A DNA stretch of 8,826 nucleotides from Bacteroidota bacterium (lineage in GTDB: Bacteria > Bacteroidota > Bacteroidia > Chitinophagales > Chitinophagaceae). The notes under the pieces were generated by a model. It worked only from the letters and a program-made list of their open reading frames with translations. It was not told the origin of the DNA and made no database searches. Shown here in pieces: positions 1 through 5,416 of this stretch. A program made the position numbers and the translations under genes. Positions within the stretch are counted from its first letter, which is position 1; every line of letters begins with the position of its first letter. The DNA lies in assembly GCA_029778965.1 (NCBI GenBank), contig JAKPBL010000077.1:1-8826 (forward strand), read 5' to 3'.

Positions 1-193
1 AATCGGGTTTGGTATTCTCTACGGTACCATTCCATGATTTGAAAACACCTTCCGCTTCAGATACAACCATATGGCTTACGGAAAACCGCACGCTTGAATG
101 TGCCTTATCCAGGGTCCATTTGGTTTGAGCAGACAAAGAAGTGGTCACACATAAGGCAGCGAACGCCAGTAACCCATTGATAATAGATTTCAT
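1..193 (-). CDS. YceI-family secreted protein, 5' part only
   Basis: The gene runs off the left edge, so only the first 64 residues are visible. It starts with ATG at 193 reading leftward. The first 22 or so residues form a Sec-type signal peptide: MKS, then a hydrophobic stretch, ending in a small-residue LSA|Q cleavage site. The mature part begins TKWTLDKAHSSVRFSVSHMV, which matches the start of the YceI family (W.ld..HS.v.Fsv.Hm). The following EAEGVFKSWNGTVEN fits the family's second strand pair. YceI proteins are periplasmic or secreted lipocalin-like beta barrels that bind polyisoprenoid-type lipids, often induced by alkaline or osmotic stress; the ligand here is unknown. The receiver gene upstream on the same strand ends 67 bp before this start, so co-transcription is possible. 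A TATTTTTG element in the gap could give the gene its own promoter. Confidence 0.85.
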   Translation of the reverse strand, partial: MKSIINGLLAFAALCVTTSLSAQTKWTLDKAHSSVRFSVSHMVVSEAEGVFKSWNGTVENTKPD

Positions 194-218
194 AATAGTT
201 GATTTACTGTTTCAACTT

Positions 219-226
219 CAAAAATA
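219..226 (-). promoter_or_regulatory. Putative Bacteroidota -7 element for the YceI gene
   Basis: Read on the minus strand this is TATTTTTG, an exact match to the Bacteroidota -7 consensus TAnnTTTG. It would place transcription start roughly 20 nt before the YceI ATG. A TTG lies upstream (244 to 242), but its spacing of about 15 nt is shorter than the usual 19-21 nt. The call therefore rests mainly on the -7 match and position. Confidence 0.35.
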
Positions 227-260
227 AGGGGAAACAGCATTCAATGGGGCCGGCGACAGA

Positions 261-608
261 TTATAATTCGAGGGCATTGAGCTGTTGCTGGGAAAATGGC
301 TTTTCCATGATATGGAGCCGTTTTTTGTTGACCAGGCCCGGCTGGGAAGGGTGAAAAGCGCTGATAAGGTGGATATTGAGCGAAGGGTATTTGTCCAGGA
401 GAAGGCCCGCCTGTTCCCAGCCCAGCCCATCGGGCAGGTTGTTATCGAGAAAAAGAATATCCGGCTGCCAGGTTTCCACTTTGCTGAGTCCGTCTTTCAG
501 CGTATTGGCGACCGCGACCTGATATTTCTTACGGGTAAAGTAGATTTTCAGCAGGAGGCAAAGGTCCTCTTCATCATCTACAATCAGTATTTTCTTTGCC
601 GGGCTCAT
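261..608 (-). CDS. Stand-alone response regulator receiver protein (REC only)
   Basis: This 115-residue protein is a single CheY-like receiver domain with no output domain. The acidic pocket is D11/D12 in ILIVDDEED, the phospho-acceptor is D55 in ILFLDNNLPDG, the switch serine is S83 in LISAF, and the conserved lysine is K103 in MEKPF. All the residues needed for phosphotransfer are present. A serine in place of the commoner threonine is a tolerated change. Proteins like this act as phosphate shuttles or sinks, or signal by protein-protein contact. Its start at 608 has a promoter-like region upstream (637-666). The YceI gene follows 67 bp downstream on the same strand. The partner kinase cannot be read from the sequence; the two kinases encoded further right are candidates by proximity. 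Confidence 0.9.
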   Translation of the reverse strand: MSPAKKILIVDDEEDLCLLLKIYFTRKKYQVAVANTLKDGLSKVETWQPDILFLDNNLPDGLGWEQAGLLLDKYPSLNIHLISAFHPSQPGLVNKKRLHIMEKPFSQQQLNALEL

Positions 609-636
609 CGACGGTGATCATATAAAATCAATGCCA

Positions 637-666
637 CGAAAGTACACGATAGGCACTGCATACAAA
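637..666 (-). promoter_or_regulatory. Putative Bacteroidota-type promoter for the receiver gene at 261-608
   Basis: On the minus strand this reads TTTG (666-663), an 18-nt spacer, then TACTTTCG (644-637). This is close to the Bacteroidota layout TTTG-N19/20-TAnnTTTG, with one mismatch in the -7 box and a spacer about one base short. The start point would fall near 630, about 20 nt before the ATG at 608. It is a plausible but unproven match in a short intergenic region. Confidence 0.3.
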
Positions 667-753
667 CGTCGGTTCCGGGTAAAATATTTCACAAACCGGG
701 GGTGGTAAATGAACGGCGGTAGCGGGTGCTCGGCCTGCCGGGAGACCGCGGAA

Positions 754-768
754 TGGCACGAAGTTTTA
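754..768 (+). promoter_or_regulatory. Possible sigma-54-like element upstream of the YtxH gene
   Basis: TGGCACG at 754-760 is a perfect sigma-54 -24 half, and it stands 34 nt before the -12-side end of the YtxH leader. At the required spacing, however, the -12 half is TTTA, not TTGC, so the normally conserved GC is missing. Either this is a weak or variant sigma-54 site or a chance match. It matters mainly because rpoN itself is in the window and similar elements occur before other genes here. Confidence 0.2.
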
Positions 769-801
769 ACGGCCGGGCAAATCAATAAAAAAACTTGAAC
801 C

Positions 802-1071
802 ATGAACGCAACATCCAAGGTTATCCTGGGCGTATTGAGTGCCGCGGCGGTAGGTGCTGTAATTGGCATGCTGGTAGCGCCCGACAAAGGAAGTGAGATA
901 CGGAATAAAATTGCCAGCAACGCCCGCGATTGGGCAGGCGAATTCGCCGATTGGCTCAATGCCCGTCAGAAAGACGTTAAAGAACTAAAAAACAAGGTGA
1001 GCAGCGAGGCGGAAGGTCTTGTGCAGGAAGCCGGCCAGGAATGGAAAAAAGCAAAGAACGCGCTTAGCTAG
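802..1071 (+). CDS. YtxH domain-containing small membrane protein
   Basis: This is an 89-residue protein. Residues 6-25 form one hydrophobic, Ala/Gly/Val-rich membrane segment. It is followed immediately by LVAPDKGSEIRNKIASNARD, which carries the YtxH-family signature AP..G...R..i. The remainder (about 45-89) is a charged, Lys/Glu-rich amphipathic helix or coiled coil. YtxH proteins are small, stress-associated envelope proteins of unknown mechanism, often found beside general-stress genes. The start at 802 is chosen because the family motif begins directly after it and the leader is A-rich (ATCAATAAAAAAAC). It is a single-gene unit ending at a GC-rich terminator palindrome and facing the convergent receiver gene at 1136-1564. 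Confidence 0.88.
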   Translation: MNATSKVILGVLSAAAVGAVIGMLVAPDKGSEIRNKIASNARDWAGEFADWLNARQKDVKELKNKVSSEAEGLVQEAGQEWKKAKNALS

Positions 1072-1086
1072 GTTTCAGCGAATCGT

Positions 1087-1120
1087 AACCGCGTGCCCCG
1101 GGGCACGCGGTTTTACACAG
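1087..1120. terminator. GC-rich perfect palindrome, likely bidirectional terminator
   Basis: Bases 1087-1112 form a perfect 26-bp palindrome with arms AACCGCGTGCCCC and GGGGCACGCGGTT. On the plus strand it ends in a TTTT run (1111-1114). It lies in the 64-bp gap between two convergent genes: YtxH ends at 1071 and the receiver stop is at 1136. It most likely ends both transcripts. The U-tract is short, so efficiency may depend on the very strong stem. Confidence 0.75.
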
Positions 1121-1135
1121 GGTAGTGCGGCATGG

Positions 1136-1564
1136 TCATGGTATCCGGGCTATCGTAAACCAATAGGCCCTGATATCGCTGATTGTTTGCAAAAAGGAGT
1201 CGAAACCCACCGGCTTCACTACGTAGGAGTTGGCGCCCAGTTCATAGCACCGGTTTATTTCCGTTTCGTTTTTGGTGGTAGTAAAAACAATGACCGGGAT
1301 TTTCCTGAATTGCTTGTGCTCCTTGATTTCCTTCAGCACTTCCCGCCCGTCTTTACGGGGCATATTAAGATCGAGCAGAATGAACCCCGGCATACCCTTT
1401 TCGCCAGGCGGGTCGGCGGCCAGGCGGTAGAGAAAATCCATCAGGTCCACCCCGTTCTCCACGAATACCAGCTCTTCGCCGAACCCGTTTTCCGTAAAAG
1501 CCGTTTCGAGCAGAAAACGGTCGTCGGCATCGTCTTCTGCAACCAGGATATATGGTTTAACCAT
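1136..1564 (-). CDS. Stand-alone response regulator, Rcp1-like receiver
   Basis: This 142-residue protein is a single receiver domain. The pocket is E10/D11/D12 in VAEDDADD, the phospho-acceptor is D65 in ILLDLNMPRKDG, the switch residues are T95/T96 in VIVFTTTKNE, and K117-P118 stand in YVVKPVGF. The LNMPRKDGREVL stretch and the loop before it (about residues 47-60) are typical of Rcp1-type receivers. In many bacteria these pair with soluble PAS or phytochrome-like kinases of the SHDLQEPLR type. The three-PAS kinase at 5416-7392 belongs to that kinase type, which makes it an attractive but unproven partner. There is no output domain. The ATG at 1564 lies only a few bases after the T-rich tail of a hairpin terminator (1571-1611), so expression could depend on read-through or on a promoter inside the hairpin region. 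Confidence 0.92.
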   Translation of the reverse strand: MVKPYILVAEDDADDRFLLETAFTENGFGEELVFVENGVDLMDFLYRLAADPPGEKGMPGFILLDLNMPRKDGREVLKEIKEHKQFRKIPVIVFTTTKNETEINRCYELGANSYVVKPVGFDSFLQTISDIRAYWFTIARIP

Positions 1565-1570
1565 ACGCTA

Positions 1571-1611
1571 AAAATAAAAAATGTTTATGGTTGCAGGCGC
1601 CATAAACATTT
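1571..1611 (-). terminator. Intrinsic terminator after the DUF1328 gene
   Basis: Read on the minus strand there is a 12-bp perfect stem, AAATGTTTATGG (1611-1600 side) pairing with CCATAAACATTT (1590-1579 side). The loop is 9 nt, and a T-rich tail ending about 1571 follows. It lies 43 bp after the DUF1328 stop and is oriented to end that transcript. The tail stops only about 7 bases before the ATG of the next gene on the same strand, so it may also act as a leader hairpin or attenuator for that receiver gene. Confidence 0.65.
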
Positions 1612-1653
1612 ATAGTCTCTTTTCAGCAGTACCGCGTATCTTCTTTCCACCGT

Positions 1654-1818
1654 TCAGCGTCGGTTAAAAGCACCGGCGATGATCGAAAGCAGGAAAAGCA
1701 CCAGGAAAATATAAAAGAGAATCTTGGCGATACCGGCTGCACTGGCCGCAATGCCCGTGAAGCCGAACAGCGCCGCAACAAGCGCGATTACGAGGAAAAT
1801 AACAGCCCAGCGTAACAT
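1654..1818 (-). CDS. DUF1328 family small membrane protein
   Basis: This 54-residue, very hydrophobic protein begins [20 protein letters not shown], then [15 protein letters not shown], and ends with a hydrophobic helix and FNRR. The order MLRWA, then FGFTGIA...A.IAKILF, then the final helix and basic tail, is diagnostic of DUF1328 (YtjA-like) proteins. There are two membrane segments (about 3-20 and 33-50). The function is unknown; relatives are small inner-membrane proteins often linked to stress. The frame stays open upstream to an ATG at 1953, but that extension does not fit the family and reaches into the divergent gene at 1936. The start at 1818 is therefore the right one. It is followed by an intrinsic terminator at 1571-1611. 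Confidence 0.9.
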   Translation of the reverse strand: MLRWAVIFLVIALVAALFGFTGIAASAAGIAKILFYIFLVLFLLSIIAGAFNRR

Positions 1819-1859
1819 AGTTTTACGTTTATAGTGATTAAAGAAATTTAACACGGGCG

Positions 1860-1874
1860 AAAAGAACCATGCCA
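1860..1874 (-). promoter_or_regulatory. Weak sigma-54-like element upstream of the DUF1328 gene
   Basis: On the minus strand this reads TGGCATG-N4-TTTT. The -24 half is close to TGGCACG, but the -12 half lacks the GC doublet. The position would give a leader of about 30 nt to the ATG at 1818. On its own this could easily be chance. It is listed because similarly spaced elements occur upstream of other genes in the window. Confidence 0.15.
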
Positions 1875-1935
1875 GCATTGGATTGTTAATCTGGTATGTT
1901 TTTCGATACTCTTTATAACAGTTAACTGGCACCTC

Positions 1936-2244
1936 ATGGACAACAACATCCACGTAAAACTCGAGTGCAGCATTTCCGATCCCCGCGCATTGAACTCATT
2001 AATGGAACTGATGCTGGAGAAGCTTAAAATGATCCAGGCCATCACCGGTCCCATGCAACGAATGGAGCTAAACCTGTTCGACGATGCAGGAACCGACAAG
2101 ATTGCCTTGTTCAGGCTCATCAGCGACAATGGAAACATGACGGAGTATTCCCGGTCTAAACGATGGGACGATGCTTTGCTGAATGCGATCGAAAAGATCA
2201 GGGAACGTTGTATCAGGCTCAACCCCTGGGAGCAACTCGCCTGA
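1936..2244 (+). CDS. Hypothetical protein with weak HPF/RaiA-like layout
   Basis: This 102-residue protein is soluble, with no signal peptide or membrane segment. Its predicted order is a strand ([10 protein letters not shown], 5-14), a helix ([17 protein letters not shown], 18-34), strands (RMELNLFD 42-49; KIALFRLIS 55-63; TEYSRS 69-74) and a helix ([16 protein letters not shown], 77-92). This beta-alpha-beta-beta-beta-alpha order, with a final helix resembling the family's FEEAvdeAid.l pattern, recalls HPF/RaiA ribosome-hibernation factors. The identity to that family is weak and I would not assign the function on it alone. The gene is divergent from DUF1328 (117-bp gap) and is closed by a strong terminator, so it is its own transcript. 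It sits directly upstream of rpoN. In E. coli, hpf is also next to rpoN, though downstream. Confidence 0.7.
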   Translation: MDNNIHVKLECSISDPRALNSLMELMLEKLKMIQAITGPMQRMELNLFDDAGTDKIALFRLISDNGNMTEYSRSKRWDDALLNAIEKIRERCIRLNPWEQLA

Positions 2245-2263
2245 GCTTGCCAATGCTTGCCGT

Positions 2264-2301
2264 AAAACCGGTATCCAGTGCGCTGGATGCCGGTTTTTTT
2301 T
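2264..2301 (+). terminator. Strong intrinsic terminator
   Basis: The left arm (2264-2278) AAAACCGGTATCCAG pairs with CTGGATGCCGGTTTT (2283-2297) around a TGCG tetraloop, with one G-U pair. An unbroken run of eight T (2294-2301) overlaps the end of the stem. It lies 20 bp after the stop of the upstream gene, so it ends that transcript and isolates the rpoN operon from it. Confidence 0.92.
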
Positions 2302-2463
2302 GACCAGGGACTGGGCCATATACCCGAATTGGGGAAATTCGTCTACACGAAATGTATCTGATGGATCTTCTTCCAAAACATTAAAATTGAAATGTTCTTT
2401 ATACTATTGATTATTAGAAGGTAATATATATAATTACCGATTTGGGAGACGAACCCTTCAGTT

Positions 2464-2478
2464 TGGCTTTTTAGTTGT
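2464..2478 (+). promoter_or_regulatory. Sigma-54-like -24/-12 element upstream of rpoN
   Basis: TGGC (2464-2467) and TTGT (2475-2478) stand at the exact spacing of the sigma-54 consensus TGGCAC-N5-TTGC, that is GG-N10-G. The predicted start point would be about 2490, giving an 18-nt leader to the rpoN ATG. The -12 C is replaced by T and the ACG part of the -24 half is absent, so the match is partial. If real, it would mean that sigma-54 drives its own operon. Confidence 0.28.
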
Positions 2479-2507
2479 TTTTCTATCAGAACCTCAACGA
2501 AAGCAAT

Positions 2508-3914
2508 ATGATCAGTCAACATCAACACCAGCAGCAGACACTGAAGATCCTTCCGCAGCAGATCCAATTGCTGAACCTGTTTCAACTGAACAGCCTTGAG
2601 TTGCAAATGCATCTTCGCCAGGAAATGGACCAGAACCCCTACCTCGAGCAAATAAACGATATGCAGGAACCCGGCACCGAAAAATACGACCGGAACAGCG
2701 CCCAGGATTACCAGGACTGGGATGAATTTGCCGATAATGACCTGCCCGATTACAACCGGGAATATGCCAACTATTTCAGCGACAGTAATATACCTGAACG
2801 GCCGATCGTGTCGGTCACCGATTTCAGGGAAGAGGCAAAACGCCAGTTGGCCCTGCTGACCCTGCCCGATCGTATACAGGCCATTGCTTATTACCTGGTC
2901 GATTCGCTGGAGGAGTCGGGTTTATTGCAAAAAGACCTCGACAGCATTGCCGATGATTTCTCTTTTGGCCACTTCATGACCACCCCCGAAGAAGTAGAGG
3001 TGGCGCTGACAGCGGTACAGTCGCTCGACCCTGCCGGCCTCGGCGCGCGTGACATTCGGGAGAACTGGCTGCTGCAACTGGAGCGGATGGGCGACCGGAG
3101 ATGCCATGTGTATGCGGCAAAGATCTTGCTCGAAAAGCATTACGACGACTTCAAAAGCCGTCGTTTCGATAAAATAATGATGGAAATGAACCTCGGTGAG
3201 GAAGCCTTCAGGGAGGTAGTGGCTTTTGTGGGCAAATTGCCCATGCGCCCGATCACGGAATACGCCAATTCCATTTCGCCGAAAGACAATATTGTGCCTG
3301 ATATCCAGATATCCCTGGACAATGATGTGTTCAATATTACCATTTGCGGTATCAATTCGGAGAATTTCCGGGTCAGCGATGCATTGCAGGAGAACATCAA
3401 GGTTACCAAAGACAAGGGCGCCCTGCAATACCTGCGCAGCAAGCTGCAATCGGCCAACTGGCTGCTGTATGCGCTGCGCCAGCGTAACGAGAGCATGATG
3501 AAGATTACCCGGGCGATTGTGATGCTGCAAAAAGACTATTTCATCGACGGCGATATTACCCGGCTGCAGCCGATGATCCTGAAAAATATTGCCGACAGGG
3601 TAGGGCTGGATATTTCGACGGTATCACGGCTTACAAGCAATAAGTTTGCAGATACGCATTTTGGAACCATTCACCTGAAAGACCTGTTTACAGAAGGAAT
3701 TATCAATAAAACAGGTGAAGTGATCAGTAACCGGGTTATCCAGAATGCGCTGGAGGAAGTAATAGAGCAGGAAGACAAAAAGAACCCGTACACCGACCAG
3801 CAACTGGTGGCCATACTGATGAACAAAGGATATAAGATTGCCAGGAGAACCGTGGCTAAATACCGCGACGTGTTGCAGATTCCCGTTGCCCAGGTAAGGG
3901 CTATGTGGGCATAA
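2508..3914 (+). CDS. rpoN: RNA polymerase sigma-54 factor RpoN
   Basis: This 468-residue protein is the sigma-54 subunit. It directs core polymerase to -24/-12 promoters and cannot open DNA without an AAA+ activator. Region I (about 1-48) is Gln- and Leu-rich (TLKILPQQIQLLNLFQLNSL) and contacts the activator. An acidic Asp/Tyr-rich stretch (about 55-92) is region II. The core-binding domain (about 100-290) holds the conserved DPAGLGARDIRE at 174-185. The central helix-turn-helix is IADRVGLDISTVSRLTSNKF (361-380). The RpoN box ARRTVAKYR is intact at 445-453. The length is normal for Bacteroidota. A TTG 33 bp upstream would lengthen the frame, but ATG 2508 is preferred because the region I pattern starts there. 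It is the first gene of an operon with an NtrC-type activator and two kinases, starting 29 bp before the activator. Confidence 0.97.
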   Translation: MISQHQHQQQTLKILPQQIQLLNLFQLNSLELQMHLRQEMDQNPYLEQINDMQEPGTEKYDRNSAQDYQDWDEFADNDLPDYNREYANYFSDSNIPERPIVSVTDFREEAKRQLALLTLPDRIQAIAYYLVDSLEESGLLQKDLDSIADDFSFGHFMTTPEEVEVALTAVQSLDPAGLGARDIRENWLLQLERMGDRRCHVYAAKILLEKHYDDFKSRRFDKIMMEMNLGEEAFREVVAFVGKLPMRPITEYANSISPKDNIVPDIQISLDNDVFNITICGINSENFRVSDALQENIKVTKDKGALQYLRSKLQSANWLLYALRQRNESMMKITRAIVMLQKDYFIDGDITRLQPMILKNIADRVGLDISTVSRLTSNKFADTHFGTIHLKDLFTEGIINKTGEVISNRVIQNALEEVIEQEDKKNPYTDQQLVAILMNKGYKIARRTVAKYRDVLQIPVAQVRAMWA

Positions 3915-3943
3915 CCGGCGGCTAAACAGATAATGAATAATAC

Positions 3944-5416
3944 ATGCAGAAAATACTGGTAATAGACGACGACCGCGACATGTGCATGCTGCTGAACAGG
4001 TTCCTGACCAGGCAGCAGTTCGATGTAACGGAAATGTACAACGGGAAAAAAGCGCTTGAATTCCTCGCCCAGCAAAAGCCCGATTTGATATTGTGTGATT
4101 TCCGGCTGGAAGACATGGACGGCAAGCAGGTGCTGATCCGGGCGAGGGAACTGTATCCCGACGTACCGTTCATCATCATAACCGGGTACAGCGATGTTAA
4201 GCTGGCGGTGGAAGTGCTGAAACTCGGCGCGTTCGATTATGTGACGAAGCCGGTATTTCCCGATGAAATACTGATTACGATCCGCAAGGCCCTGGCGACG
4301 CCGCCCGCGGTACACCATGCAGCCTCCTCCCCGCGCGAGCGCGTGGTACCTGTTGCCGCCGGTAAAAAACCCGATAAGGAGGTGCTGGAAAAGTACATCT
4401 GGGGCAATACACCCGAGATGAAGAACATACTCAAACAGATAGAGCTGGTTTCGCCGACCAATTACAGCGTGATCATTTACGGGGAGAGCGGCAGCGGCAA
4501 AGAGGCCATTGCCAGCAAAATCCACGAAATGAGCAAAAGGCGCGACAAGCCGTTTATCGCCATCGATTGTGGCGCCCTGTCGAAAGAGCTGGCGGGCAGT
4601 GAATTGTTCGGGCACGAGAAAGGATCTTTTACCGGCGCCCTGAACCAGAAAACGGGCAGCCTGGAGCTGGCCGATGGTGGTACGGTTTTCCTCGATGAAA
4701 TTGCCAACCTGCCCTATGACGTCCAGGTCTCCTTATTGCGGGTTGTGCAGGAAAGAAAGATCCGCCGCGTGGGGGGTAACAAAGACATAGAGCTGGACCT
4801 GCGCATCATCGTGGCCAGCAATGAAAAATTGTGGGAGGCGGCCAGGAACGGGAAATTCAGGGAAGACCTCTATCACCGGTTTAACGAGTTCAGCATTAAC
4901 CTGCCGCCCCTGCGTGAGCGGAAGGAAGATATTTTACGGTATGCCCGGCATTTCCTGGCGATGACCAGCGGGGAACTGGGAAAGGAGATCAGCGATTTCA
5001 GCCCCGAGGTGCAGCAGGTATTCATGCATTACCCCTGGTACGGTAACCTGCGCGAATTAAGAAATGTAGTTAAAAGAGCGGCCCTGCTTACCGACGGCAC
5101 GCAGGTAGATATGCAGGCCCTGCCTTTTGAGATCACCTTCCATGAGAAGTTGAATTATGAAAAGCCCGTATCGGCAGATGTACCCTCGTATGTGCCGGCC
5201 CAACCCGACATACCGGCTGTGGGTATGGCAACACCGCGGCCGGTGATATCGGAGCAGTCGCTGAAATCGGCCAGCATCGATGCCGAGTATGAAATGATCG
5301 TAAAAGCGCTCCGGCAATCCAATTTCAATAAAACAAAAGCCGCAAAATTGCTTAATATCGACCGTAAAACATTGTATAACAAAATGAAGCAATACCAGCA
5401 ATTCAATAATCTCTGA
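3944..5416 (+). CDS. NtrC-type sigma-54-dependent response regulator (REC-AAA+-Fis)
   Basis: This 490-residue protein activates sigma-54 promoters by ATP hydrolysis after phosphorylation. The receiver (about 1-118) has acidic residues D8/D9, phospho-acceptor D52 in LILCDFRLEDMDG, T80 and K102-P103. The AAA+ domain (about 150-385) has Walker A GESGSGKE at 180-187, the sigma-54 contact loop GSFTGA at 227-232, Walker B GGTVFLDE at 245-252, sensor I region RIIVASN at 287-293, arginine fingers in FREDLYHRFN (R306, R312) and YPWYGNLREL at 363-372. A Pro-rich linker (about 405-440) leads to a Fis-type helix-turn-helix (about 448-484, with NKTKAAKLLNIDRKTLYNKM). The loop has Ser for the usual Ala (GAFTGA), a variant seen in active family members. 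It lies 29 bp after rpoN, and its TGA overlaps the next ATG by one base, so the two are probably translationally coupled. The target genes are not known. Confidence 0.96.
   Translation: MQKILVIDDDRDMCMLLNRFLTRQQFDVTEMYNGKKALEFLAQQKPDLILCDFRLEDMDGKQVLIRARELYPDVPFIIITGYSDVKLAVEVLKLGAFDYVTKPVFPDEILITIRKALATPPAVHHAASSPRERVVPVAAGKKPDKEVLEKYIWGNTPEMKNILKQIELVSPTNYSVIIYGESGSGKEAIASKIHEMSKRRDKPFIAIDCGALSKELAGSELFGHEKGSFTGALNQKTGSLELADGGTVFLDEIANLPYDVQVSLLRVVQERKIRRVGGNKDIELDLRIIVASNEKLWEAARNGKFREDLYHRFNEFSINLPPLRERKEDILRYARHFLAMTSGELGKEISDFSPEVQQVFMHYPWYGNLRELRNVVKRAALLTDGTQVDMQALPFEITFHEKLNYEKPVSADVPSYVPAQPDIPAVGMATPRPVISEQSLKSASIDAEYEMIVKALRQSNFNKTKAAKLLNIDRKTLYNKMKQYQQFNNL

Noticed and set aside
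618..959. 113-codon open frame on the minus strand
   Set aside because: It is antisense to the YtxH gene and its leader, shows no family pattern, and has only a low-complexity translation.
1019..1615. 198-codon open frame on the plus strand
   Set aside because: It lies opposite the receiver gene at 1136-1564, whose catalytic motifs are complete. The plus-strand translation has no recognisable domain and overlaps the YtxH end and the terminator palindrome.
1819..1953. N-terminal extension of the DUF1328 protein to an ATG at 1953
   Set aside because: The 45 extra residues do not fit the family, which begins MLRWA, and the extension would overlap the divergent gene starting at 1936.
2475..2507. 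TTG start 11 codons upstream for RpoN
   Set aside because: The extra residues lie outside region I, and the ATG at 2508 gives a normal start. The TTG also forms part of the promoter-like element.
2922..3530. 202-codon open frame on the minus strand
   Set aside because: It is entirely inside rpoN on the other strand, and no motif is seen.
3671..4615. 314-codon open frame on the minus strand
   Set aside because: It lies antisense to the end of rpoN and the start of the activator, both unmistakable. The His/Arg/Tyr-rich translation is typical of an antisense shadow.
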